Assembly: GCA_023391275.1 (NCBI GenBank)
Contig: JAEWBE010000136.1
Span: 1 to 15,032, forward strand
Direction: 5' to 3'
Length of the DNA stretch: 15,032 nt
Source: Bacillota bacterium
Lineage (GTDB): Bacteria > Bacillota > Clostridia > Oscillospirales > Acutalibacteraceae
Shown: positions 7,151-13,530 of the stretch, in pieces
Numbering within the stretch: the first letter of the stretch is position 1
Layout of the letters: every line of letters begins with the position of its first letter
Notes under the pieces: generated by a model
What the model saw: only the letters and a program-made list of their open reading frames with translations
Databases searched by the model: none
What the model was told of the DNA's origin: nothing
Made by a program: the position numbers and the translations under genes

Positions 7151-8404
7151 TTATCCGCCAATGGAACCGGCCGCAAGGCGGCCGGTACAGAAAGCAATTT
7201 GAAGGTTGAAGCCGCCCGTGTAAGCATCCACATCAAGAACCTCACCCGCAAAATAAAGGCCGTTCACAAGCTTGGACTCCATCGTCTTCGGGTTTATTTC
7301 AGTCACCTTTACCCCGCCCGAAGTGACAATCGCCTCCTCAATCGGGCGAAACCCGGCGACGGTTAATTCAAACGACTTCAGCAATTCCGCAAAACCCCGG
7401 CGCATTTCCCGCGTGATCTGGTTACATTTGGTTTCAGGCGGAATTCCGGAACGCTGCACAATGACGGGAATCATTTTACTGGGAAGCAGCGCCCCAAGGG
7501 AATTGGCAAAATTCCGGTTATGGTTCAATTCAAAATCACGCTGCAGCCGCGCATCAAGCTGCTCCGGACTGAGCGCAGGCTTCAAATCGATGAAAATATG
7601 ATAACGGCCGGACGACATTTCCCTCATGTGAGCGCTGGCGCTCAGAATCATAGGGCCGGAAAGGCCGAAGTGAGTAAATAGCATTTCGCCAAAATCGTCG
7701 TAAATCTGTTTCTTTTTTTCCGTGTCATAAACCCGGACAGAGACGTTTTTCAGGGACAGTCCCATCATATCACGGCATTCATCGCCGCGCACGACAAGCG
7801 GAACAAGGGACGGGCGCAGCTCAGTCACCGTATGACCGGCCTGACGTGCCAGTTTATAGCCGTCGCCGGTGGAGCCGGTTCCGGGGTAAGAAGCGCCGCC
7901 GCAGCAGACAATGACAGTATCAGCCATGACCTGCGCGCCCCCATGCAGCTCAACACCATAGACAGAATGCTCTTTTAATAATAATCTTTTTACTTCGCCT
8001 GTTACAAGCTGTACCCCGTTGCTTTTGACAAAATGAACCAGCCTGTCCACCACGTCGCCAGCTTTGTCGGACTGGGGGAACACACGGTTGCCGCGTTCAA
8101 TTTTTACAGGAAGGCCAAGCTCTTCAAAAAAATCGATGGTATCCTGCGGGGTAAACTGATGGATCGCACTGTAGAGGAAACGGCCGTTTGTAGGGACGGA
8201 GGCGATAAAGGTCTGTACGTCACAGTGGTTGGTAATGTTACACCTTCCCTTGCCGGTAATCATCACCTTTCGGCCGGGCCGCGCATTTTTTTCAACCAGA
8301 CATACGTTCAGGCCCCGCTGCGCGGCGGTGCCCGCAGCCATCATTCCGGCGGCTCCGCCGCCGATAACCAGCACATCATAAGGGAGGCTCAACTGATTTA
8401 TCAT
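7151..8404 (-). CDS. HI0933/BaiN-like NAD(P)/FAD-dependent oxidoreductase
   Basis: A 417-residue flavoprotein of the HI0933-like (YhiN/BaiN, often labelled aminoacetone oxidase) family. An N-terminal Rossmann dinucleotide-binding motif reads VIGGGAAG (13-20), with the acidic residue E38 at the end of the second strand. The family hallmark GKGRCNITN is at 51-59. The C-terminal FAD-contacting segment GEVLDVDAYTGGFNLQ is present and followed by an alanine/glycine-rich end. BaiN of Clostridium scindens has been linked to bile acid reduction, but most members have no proven substrate, so I give no specific function. It starts at ATG 8404, 29 nt inside the RpiR gene, with an AAGG just before the start. 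Translational coupling to the regulator is likely. It is followed by cmk after 22 nt. Confidence 0.92.
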   Translation of the reverse strand: MINQLSLPYDVLVIGGGAAGMMAAGTAAQRGLNVCLVEKNARPGRKVMITGKGRCNITNHCDVQTFIASVPTNGRFLYSAIHQFTPQDTIDFFEELGLPVKIERGNRVFPQSDKAGDVVDRLVHFVKSNGVQLVTGEVKRLLLKEHSVYGVELHGGAQVMADTVIVCCGGASYPGTGSTGDGYKLARQAGHTVTELRPSLVPLVVRGDECRDMMGLSLKNVSVRVYDTEKKKQIYDDFGEMLFTHFGLSGPMILSASAHMREMSSGRYHIFIDLKPALSPEQLDARLQRDFELNHNRNFANSLGALLPSKMIPVIVQRSGIPPETKCNQITREMRRGFAELLKSFELTVAGFRPIEEAIVTSGGVKVTEINPKTMESKLVNGLYFAGEVLDVDAYTGGFNLQIAFCTGRLAAGSIGG

Positions 8405-9260
8405 CTACCTTTTCATATACTCCGTATTCATCCCAAATATCTTCCAACCGCCTGAAAACCTGTGAAACTTCTCCCGATTTCCTCAGCGCGGTGGTAACAA
8501 TCAGCGCGTTGATGAGGCTGAGGGGAGCCACCAGCGAGTCAACAATGGAAGCAATATCGCTGCGGGCCAGCAACAGGTTGTCGGCAGGCCTGGCCATGGG
8601 TGAAAGCGAACTGTCGGTAATTGCGATGACGGTTGCGCCGCGTTTATGTGCAAAGTCCAGCGCTTTGACCGCTTTGCGGGAATACCGCGGGAAGCTGATG
8701 CCAATCACGACATCCCTTTGATCTATGCGAATCATCTGCTCAAAAATCTCGCCCTCACTGGTGGACTGCACCAAAAGCACATTCTCAAACAGCAGATTGA
8801 AATAATTGAATAAAAAGGTCGCCAGTGCCAAAGAACTCCTCGCGCCAAGAATATAGATTTTGCGTGCCGCAACAATAGCATCCACTGAACGGTAAAATGC
8901 TTCGTGCGAAGTTTCTTCCATTGTTCTGCGGATCGTGTCGATATCCTGATTGAATACGGAATCAAGCACATCCGAGTTCCCAATGCGGTCCGCGGTAACT
9001 TCCATGCGCTGCACGGAAGTCAGTTTATTGCGGATCATTTCCTGCATGGCCTGCTGCAGTTCCGGATAGCCGGCATAACCGATCTCCGTAGCAAAGCGAA
9101 CCACGGTGGATTCGCTCACCCCAACGGTGGCTCCTAATCTTGAAGCCGTCATAAATGCTACTTTGTCATAATGCTCTTCAATATATTTGGCAATCAGTTT
9201 TTGTCCTTTTGAAAACCCGGACATTTTGTCTTGAATCCGAGTCGCTAATAAATTGTTCAT
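8376..9260 (-). CDS. MurR/RpiR-family transcriptional regulator
   Basis: A 294-residue regulator with an N-terminal HTH_6 domain (about 1-76; recognition region ASRLGATVGVSESTVVRFA) and a C-terminal SIS domain (about 127-260; GARSS, ISFPRYSRK, ITDSSLSPMA). SIS domains bind phosphosugars, and characterised relatives control sugar or amino-sugar phosphate metabolism; the ligand here is unknown. I choose ATG 9260 because GGGAGTGG lies 4-7 nt upstream. In-frame ATGs at 9281 and 9308 lack such a site. A candidate promoter lies at 9280-9308. It is the first gene of a long unit that continues with the flavoprotein (29-nt overlap), cmk, two plsC copies and ispH-rpsA, so it may set expression of that whole operon. 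Confidence 0.93.
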   Translation of the reverse strand: MNNLLATRIQDKMSGFSKGQKLIAKYIEEHYDKVAFMTASRLGATVGVSESTVVRFATEIGYAGYPELQQAMQEMIRNKLTSVQRMEVTADRIGNSDVLDSVFNQDIDTIRRTMEETSHEAFYRSVDAIVAARKIYILGARSSLALATFLFNYFNLLFENVLLVQSTSEGEIFEQMIRIDQRDVVIGISFPRYSRKAVKALDFAHKRGATVIAITDSSLSPMARPADNLLLARSDIASIVDSLVAPLSLINALIVTTALRKSGEVSQVFRRLEDIWDEYGVYEKVDDKSVEPPL

Positions 9261-9279
9261 TCTACCACTCCCGCTATTC

Positions 9280-9308
9280 ATATTAATTCGAAACAGAATA
9301 AAAATCAA
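9280..9308 (-). promoter_or_regulatory. Candidate promoter of the RpiR-cmk-ispH/rpsA operon
   Basis: On the minus strand TTGATT (9303-9308) and TAATAT (9280-9285) are exactly 17 nt apart, each matching the sigma-A consensus in four of six positions. Transcription would start close to the ribosome binding site at 9265-9272, giving a very short leader. It is the best pair in this 192-nt gap but not a strong one. Confidence 0.4.
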
Positions 9309-9417
9309 GTGTATTTCCTATATTTTTGCAAGAGAACCCCATTTGGAATTCATTTACATATTGATTTTTCCTATAAATAACAAAATCCCACCCGAAAATA
9401 AAATCACAATACTTATT

Positions 9418-9456
9418 ATAGCCCGAAATCCGCCTGCGTTGCGTATTCCGGGCTAT
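9418..9456 (-). terminator. Hairpin terminator after the membrane protein gene
   Basis: ATAGCCCG and CGGGCTAT (9449-9456 and 9418-9425) form a perfect 8-bp stem. It is extended inward by GAAT/ATTT (with a G-U pair), one mismatch and CGC/GCG, around a 7-nt loop. The stop codon of the membrane protein gene lies in the stem. The following minus-strand sequence is AT-rich (AATAAGTATTGTGATTTTATTTT) but has no immediate U run, so termination may be incomplete. Confidence 0.55.
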
Positions 9457-9986
9457 TTTACATGCAGCCATCGGCGCACGAATTTATGGAATCTTTGAAA
9501 ATAGGTTGCAACCAAAGCGGAAACCGCATAATCATAAAGAATAAAAACAATGTTGCCCGCAATCAGAAACGCAGCCGGAAGATTCACCCCAAAAACAATA
9601 AAGCTGTCTTTCGGCACGCCCAACACCCAGATACTGAGAAAATAGCCCAATACCATGGAGCCGTTAAAAACTGCGAATTTAAGCAGATAAGACAGTACCC
9701 TGCGTGCCCGTTCAAAAATCGATTTCAGAATTGGGTAATAACCAAAGAAGACAACCAGCAGAACGGCCGCTTCTTTATCCCCTGCAAGCAGCAGGGAAAG
9801 CAGCGACGAAGCAATGTAAACAGGCCATGCCCACGCAGCGCCCATTTCTATCACAATCGGTATCATGAGAATTCCGGCAAGTGCCGGCAGGGCGTAAGTT
9901 CCAATCGGAATCAGGCCTGTCAAAAACATCAGCAAGGTGCACAGCGCCGTAATAATCCCGCAAAAAGCCACGCGGATACTCCTCAA
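9453..9986 (-). CDS. Six-helix integral membrane protein, resembling ECF S components
   Basis: A 177-residue, strongly hydrophobic protein. I count about six transmembrane segments (about 5-25, 30-48, 53-68, 73-90, 103-122, 135-160), with basic loops (LKSIFERARR) and a basic C-terminus (RFHKFVRRWLHVK) indicating cytoplasmic ends. Size and topology resemble the substrate-binding S components of ECF vitamin transporters, but no substrate signature is visible and no ECF ATPase or T component is nearby, so the function is unknown. The start is TTG 9986, with GGGAGG 7 nt upstream. It lies 22 nt downstream of the DnaJ-like gene and is the last gene of that operon before a hairpin. Confidence 0.88.
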   Translation of the reverse strand: MRSIRVAFCGIITALCTLLMFLTGLIPIGTYALPALAGILMIPIVIEMGAAWAWPVYIASSLLSLLLAGDKEAAVLLVVFFGYYPILKSIFERARRVLSYLLKFAVFNGSMVLGYFLSIWVLGVPKDSFIVFGVNLPAAFLIAGNIVFILYDYAVSALVATYFQRFHKFVRRWLHVK

Positions 9987-10008
9987 CTGAATTCCTCCCT
10001 TGAAGCGG

Positions 10009-10677
10009 TCAACAGCATGGAATCAAGTCGCCGCCCATGCATTCACAGCAGCAGTCGGCGCAAAGCAGGGACGAGCAGGCATCGCAGGAATTACAGCTTC
10101 CGGCGCGCGAAATACTGGGGTCGTAACCCCCGTAAGCCCCGTTGCGGCGGCTGGTAACCTGATTCATGGCAGCACGGTATTCCGCATTGCCGGGGTCCAT
10201 TTGGCAGGCCGTTGAAAAATGGTTGTACGCTTCCTCAAGCCATCCGCGTTTATACAGCACGGTACCCTTCAAAAAGTACCATTCGGCATTCCTGCTCTCA
10301 ACGGGGACGCCGTTCAAAATCTGTTCCGCGTCGGCGATGCGGCCGGCCATAATCAAATTTCTCACGTCACTGAAACCGCTGCCCGCGCCGGAGTAGCCGG
10401 TACCGTAGCCCGGATTGCCATAAACGGAATTGCCGTATCCCGAACCGGCGGTTGGCCCGGTATATGACCCGCCCCCGCTTTTTTGCCGTTTGCGCTCGGC
10501 CACAACAGCATCGTAGGCTTCATTGATTTCCTTCATTTTTTCCCCCGCCAGGTCGGCGATGGGACTGCCGGAGTAATTGTCAGGATGATATTTTTTCGCC
10601 AGTTCGCGATAAGCCGTTTTAAGCTCCTCATCCGTTGCCCCGGGAGAAACTCCTAATATTTTATAAGGATCTGACAT
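10009..10677 (-). CDS. DnaJ-domain protein with TPR-like region and cysteine-rich tail
   Basis: A 222-residue protein with three parts. Residues 1-66 are a J domain (PYKILGVSPGATDEELK, HPD at 31-33), the part that stimulates the ATPase of Hsp70/DnaK. Residues 68-102 are a Gly/Tyr/Ser linker. Residues 104-175 are helical and TPR-like (AEWYFLKGTVLYKRGWLEEA, then CQMDPGNAEYRAA). The C-terminal 28 residues carry ten cysteines (195, 198, 201, 206, 209, 210, 211, 213, 221, 222), suggesting metal or iron-sulfur binding or lipid attachment. It is not DnaJ itself, since the classical zinc-finger and substrate domains are absent. The ATG at 10677 has GGAG 7 nt upstream, within the end of the DUF5685 gene, which it overlaps by 17 nt. 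A membrane protein gene follows after 22 nt. Confidence 0.92.
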   Translation of the reverse strand: MSDPYKILGVSPGATDEELKTAYRELAKKYHPDNYSGSPIADLAGEKMKEINEAYDAVVAERKRQKSGGGSYTGPTAGSGYGNSVYGNPGYGTGYSGAGSGFSDVRNLIMAGRIADAEQILNGVPVESRNAEWYFLKGTVLYKRGWLEEAYNHFSTACQMDPGNAEYRAAMNQVTSRRNGAYGGYDPSISRAGSCNSCDACSSLLCADCCCECMGGDLIPCC

Positions 10678-11566
10678 TCATTTTCTCCTTTTTAAACAGT
10701 AATTCTTTTTGAATTTCAGGCAGTCCTTTGAGGATTATATTTTCAAGGATTGGCCTGAAATGTTGTAAATCCAATATATTAAAAGCGGCAATCAGCTGAG
10801 AAAGCGTTAAATTTAAAACCTGATTTGCGTACTCCCTCGCCTTGCCAAGTTCCTCCTGTGTGGCAGATTCACCCAAATGACATTGTATGACAAACGGATT
10901 AAAAGACTTTGACTGCATATCCTTCTCAAGGTCATCCGCCGCGTCGATTAAATAAACCCATCGGCCAAGATAATATCCAAACTGGCGAAGAATACGGACA
11001 TCGTTGCTTTTTTGATCGGGATCGGGGCCCGCGGCCATTTCAAAAACCTGCAAAAGCATCGTCGCAGTGGGTTCAGCGCAAAAATCCAACCCGGGATTTT
11101 CGCTCTTTTCGGCGGCTTTCTGCTGTGCCATGGCGGCAGAAACAGCCAAATCCATCTGCGGAAAGTCGCGCGCTGCTTTTCTTCGCGCATGCGCGGCGGC
11201 CGGAAGAAAAAGATAACCCCGCAGTTTACCCCAAAAATGCGAATCATCAATATCATCCCGGATTTTGTGATAAGTCATAAATACCGAAAGAGCCGAGGCA
11301 GCGGTCAGTTCACTTTCACCGGTATTACAGTATGTGCATTTTTTCATGGGATTTACCACACACCGCCCGCTGCTGAAACCGGGGCATTCTGAATTCACCG
11401 CCAGCAGCAGCATTGCGTAAAAAGTACAGTCGTAACTGAGCGTAAGCCTTGAGGCAAGGCCATAACTTTTCCCCAGCTGACGGCACAGCGAGCAGTAAAT
11501 TCCCTTGTATTGCTCGTACTCGCGAACAAGAAGTTCGGACTTCTGGGGCCTGACATAACCAAACAC
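10661..11566 (-). CDS. DUF5685-like protein, cysteine-rich N-terminus and aspartate-rich motifs
   Basis: A largely helical, soluble protein of about 301 residues with the opening FGYVRPQKSELLVREYEQYKGIYCSLC, which I recognise (from memory) as DUF5685; no function is known. Counting from the GTG, the N-terminal third has cysteines at 25, 28, 47, 61, 69, 77 and 80 in a CxxC...CxxC pattern, likely a metal site. Two acidic motifs follow: HKIRDDIDD (D104-D108) and YLIDAADDLEKD (D208-D216). I place the start at GTG 11566 (FGYVRP, the family's usual beginning), with AAGGA about 8 nt upstream. An ATG at 11575 in the same frame sits on that site. It is the first gene of the operon with the DnaJ-like and membrane proteins. 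The 223 nt separating its upstream end from the plus-strand small gene hold no convincing minus-strand promoter. Confidence 0.88.
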   Translation of the reverse strand: MFGYVRPQKSELLVREYEQYKGIYCSLCRQLGKSYGLASRLTLSYDCTFYAMLLLAVNSECPGFSSGRCVVNPMKKCTYCNTGESELTAASALSVFMTYHKIRDDIDDSHFWGKLRGYLFLPAAAHARRKAARDFPQMDLAVSAAMAQQKAAEKSENPGLDFCAEPTATMLLQVFEMAAGPDPDQKSNDVRILRQFGYYLGRWVYLIDAADDLEKDMQSKSFNPFVIQCHLGESATQEELGKAREYANQVLNLTLSQLIAAFNILDLQHFRPILENIILKGLPEIQKELLFKKEKMNVRSL

Positions 11567-11725
11567 GAAAATCATCCTTAATATAACATAAAACTTGTTA
11601 ATACTGTTATTCTACTATAATCGGGGTCATCATTTAATTAACAATATGTAAATTTTATTCTTGAGTTAATACGATGGAAAAAGATAGATAAATTAATCCT
11701 ATACTCATCCAAAAATTCTCCACTC

Positions 11726-11755
11726 TGCACAATCATATTACCTTGATTTTGTGCA
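11726..11755. repeat. Inverted repeat flanking the -35 of the first small gene
   Basis: TGCACAA (11726-11732) and TTGTGCA (11749-11755) are perfect inverted 7-mers separated by 16 nt. The -35 box TTGATT (11743-11748) of the plus-strand promoter lies between them. The arms can also be lengthened by TCA/TGA around a 2-nt bulge. It could be an operator half-site pair; nothing comparable precedes the second small gene. Confidence 0.45.
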
Positions 11756-11771
11756 ATATACATGATATCAT
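11743..11771 (+). promoter_or_regulatory. Promoter of the first small paralogous gene
   Basis: TTGATT (11743-11748) and TATCAT (11766-11771) are 17 nt apart, with a TG one base before the -10 (extended -10). The element CATGATAT over the -10 is identical to that of the second small gene. The ribosome binding site AAAGGAGGT and ATG 11799 follow. A direct repeat, ATATACATG, at 11756-11764 and 11770-11778 (14 bp period) spans the -10. Confidence 0.6.
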
Positions 11772-11798
11772 ATACATGTAAACGAAAGGAGGTACACC

Positions 11799-12062
11799 AT
11801 GAAATTATATGATATCAGTGCAGGCGAATTTATGATGCTGCTCGAGCATGCAAAGGGAAATGTTTATCTGGTTACCGGCGACGGAGTTTACTTCAATCTG
11901 AGCAGCAAGCTTTCGCAGCTTTATTGTATTGCGATGCTGCTTGACGGTGCAAAAAATGAGGAGGTTTCCCCCGAAATAAAAATTGAACGCAAAGATGATG
12001 AAGAGATGTTCCAAAAATATTTGTTTAATCACTACACAAAAAGTGGAAATTTCGTTAGATAA
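11799..12062 (+). CDS. Small protein of unknown function, paralogue A
   Basis: An 87-residue acidic protein with no transmembrane helix or cysteine motif. It opens MKLYDISAGEFMMLLEHAKGN and continues VYLVTGDGVYFNLSSKLSQLY. It is about half identical to the protein encoded immediately downstream: both share MKLYDI, AKGNVYLVT.DG, NL.SKL.QLY, LL..AKN..VS and MF..Y. Compared with paralogue B it has a nine-residue basic/polar extension (TKSGNFVR). Small proteins of this look occur in Clostridia, but I know no function. A strong AAAGGAGGT lies 5 nt before the ATG. It is transcribed divergently from the DUF5685 operon. There is no terminator between it and paralogue B, so B may also be read from this promoter. 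Confidence 0.85.
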   Translation: MKLYDISAGEFMMLLEHAKGNVYLVTGDGVYFNLSSKLSQLYCIAMLLDGAKNEEVSPEIKIERKDDEEMFQKYLFNHYTKSGNFVR

Positions 12063-12065
12063 TTG

Positions 12066-12094
12066 TTGTATTTATGTAGTTGCCATGATATAAT
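12066..12094 (+). promoter_or_regulatory. Promoter of the second small paralogous gene
   Basis: TTGTAT (12066-12071) and a perfect TATAAT (12089-12094) are 17 nt apart, with TG one base before the -10. It begins 4 nt after the stop codon of paralogue A. The CATGATAT around the -10 is shared with the promoter of paralogue A, suggesting that the promoter was duplicated with the gene. Confidence 0.65.
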
Positions 12095-12131
12095 CTTAAA
12101 CAAGCAAACTATACTTTTAGGAGGTAAAATT

Positions 12132-12368
12132 ATGAAATTATACGACATTGATGTATCAAAGCTGATTGGTCTTTTGGATCAGGCAAAAGGAAATGTTTAT
12201 CTGGTTACCGAGGACGGCAACACGCTCAACCTTAAAAGCAAACTTTGCCAGCTGTACGGTGTCAGAACCCTTCTGGAAAGCGCAAAGAACTCAACCGTTT
12301 CAGCAGAGCTGAATGTTGAGAATCCGGAAGATGAATTAATGTTCATTAATTATATGATGAGCAAATAA
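12132..12368 (+). CDS. Small protein of unknown function, paralogue B
   Basis: A 78-residue acidic protein, MKLYDIDVSKLIGLLDQAKG followed by NVYLVTEDGNTLNLKSKLCQLY, paralogous to the upstream 87-residue protein across its full length. The predicted pattern is a short alpha helix, then two beta strands (NVYLVTED, TLNLKSK), then helices, a compact alpha/beta domain. The ATG at 12132 has TAGGAGGT 7 nt upstream. The same frame stays open upstream to 12063, but those codons hold the promoter and are not coding. It has its own promoter (12066-12094) and ends at a strong bidirectional hairpin. The function is unknown, and the genes around it differ in orientation, so context gives no clear hint. Confidence 0.86.
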   Translation: MKLYDIDVSKLIGLLDQAKGNVYLVTEDGNTLNLKSKLCQLYGVRTLLESAKNSTVSAELNVENPEDELMFINYMMSK

Positions 12369-12381
12369 ACTTTTGCAAAAT

Positions 12382-12420
12382 AAGAGTGCCGCCGTAATAA
12401 ATTATTACGGCGGCACTCTT
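12382..12420. terminator. Perfect bidirectional terminator between convergent genes
   Basis: Two perfect 19-nt arms (12382-12400 and 12402-12420) form a stem with core GAGTGCCGCCGTAATA and a minimal loop. T-rich tracts follow on both strands (CTTTTG on plus, CTTATTTTG on minus). It lies between paralogue B (ending 12368) and the mreB-like gene (ending 12441) and should terminate both. Confidence 0.95.
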
Positions 12421-12440
12421 TTGTAATATTAACAGTATTA

Positions 12441-13466
12441 TTAATAAGCAGCACTGAGAGGGTTTAATACTCCGTACCCTTTATTTTCCATATCATCAAT
12501 AAAATTGATTGCTTTGCCCGCACCGAGCGCGACACAAATTTGCGGTTCCGGCGCGATATGAACCGGCATTTTCGCTTTTTTGGAAATCAGCTGGTCAAAC
12601 CCGTAAAGCTGAGCCGAGCCGCCGGTTAAAATAATGCCGTCGCTGTAAACGTCGCCCATCAGTTCCGGCGGTGTTATCTCCAGCATCTCCTGAATGGTGC
12701 GCACGATCTGCATTGCGGGCTCAATGAGCGCCTCAAGTACCTCGTCGCCGGTAATGTCGGCCCACTGCGGCAGCCCGGTCATGGCGTTTCTGCCTTTTAC
12801 CCGGTGTTTTAATAAATCTTTTCTGGGATACACACAGCCGATTGCGATTTTCGCGTCTTCCGCCATATGCTGGCCGATAACCAAATTGTATTTTCTTCGG
12901 ATATACTTGATAATTGCCTCATCAAAGGCAGTACCCGCAATTTTTATGGAACGGGAAATCGCAATTCCACTCAGCGACAGCACGGCCATATCGGTCGTTC
13001 CTCCGCCGATATCCACCACCAGGGTGCCGTATGGCTTAGCGATATCCACTCCCGCGCCGAGCGCGGCGGCGACCGGTTCCTCAATCAGGCAGATTTTCCG
13101 CACGCCCGCGGCGCTGATGGCATCCACAACCGCCCGTTTTTCCACTTCGGTAATCTGGCAGGGGACGCTTACCACGACACGCGGCATAAACACCTTGCTG
13201 CTGTTAATTTTTTTAAGATAAGCGCTGATCAGATATTGTGCAAGATCAAAATTTGAAATAACACCGTTGCAAAGCGGATGGCAGACGTCAATTTTATCGG
13301 AAGTGCGCCCCACCATCGCATACGCTTCTTTTCCGGTTGCCACAACCTGATCATTTTCAACGTTAACGGCTACAATCGCCGGTTCATTAAGTATAATGCC
13401 CTTGCCGTCAAGATATATCTTTACGACCGATGTACCAAGGTCTATCGCAATGTCAGTACCAAGCAC
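12441..13466 (-). CDS. MreB/Mbl-family rod shape-determining protein
   Basis: A 341-residue bacterial actin that polymerises under the membrane and guides the cell-wall elongation machinery. The actin ATPase signatures are present: phosphate-1 IAIDLGTSVVKI (6-17), the connecting segment LIEEPVAAALGAG (127-139), phosphate-2 VDIGGGTTDMAV (151-162), and adenosine ILTGGSAQLYGF (279-290). The family motif ITEVEKRAV is at 105-113. The start is GTG 13466, with AGGA about 9 nt upstream; a sigma-A promoter lies at 13497-13525. No mreC or mreD is next to it, so this is a stand-alone copy (Mbl or MreBH type) rather than the mreBCD gene. I leave the symbol empty because MreB and Mbl cannot be separated here. 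Confidence 0.95.
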   Translation of the reverse strand: MLGTDIAIDLGTSVVKIYLDGKGIILNEPAIVAVNVENDQVVATGKEAYAMVGRTSDKIDVCHPLCNGVISNFDLAQYLISAYLKKINSSKVFMPRVVVSVPCQITEVEKRAVVDAISAAGVRKICLIEEPVAAALGAGVDIAKPYGTLVVDIGGGTTDMAVLSLSGIAISRSIKIAGTAFDEAIIKYIRRKYNLVIGQHMAEDAKIAIGCVYPRKDLLKHRVKGRNAMTGLPQWADITGDEVLEALIEPAMQIVRTIQEMLEITPPELMGDVYSDGIILTGGSAQLYGFDQLISKKAKMPVHIAPEPQICVALGAGKAINFIDDMENKGYGVLNPLSAAY

Positions 13467-13496
13467 ACAATCACATCCTATCCTATAATACCATTC

Positions 13497-13525
13497 ATTA
13501 TATTACACAACATAAAACATTTCAA
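13497..13525 (-). promoter_or_regulatory. Sigma-A-type promoter of the mreB-like gene
   Basis: On the minus strand TTGAAA (13520-13525) and a perfect TATAAT (13497-13502) are 17 nt apart. The start codon at 13466 is about 24 nt beyond the expected transcription start. The gene can therefore be transcribed independently of recD2-comF upstream, from which it is separated by 64 nt without a clear terminator. Confidence 0.7.
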
Positions 13526-13530
13526 CTCGA

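Noticed and set aside
9462..10157. 231-residue plus-strand open frame
   Set aside because: Antisense to the membrane protein and the cysteine-tailed DnaJ-like gene. The composition (many N, R, S, H) is typical of a shadow frame.
12063..12131. Upstream extension of small paralogue B (23 extra residues)
   Set aside because: The stretch contains the promoter and ribosome binding site of the gene, and the shared MKLYDI start of both paralogues lies at 12132.
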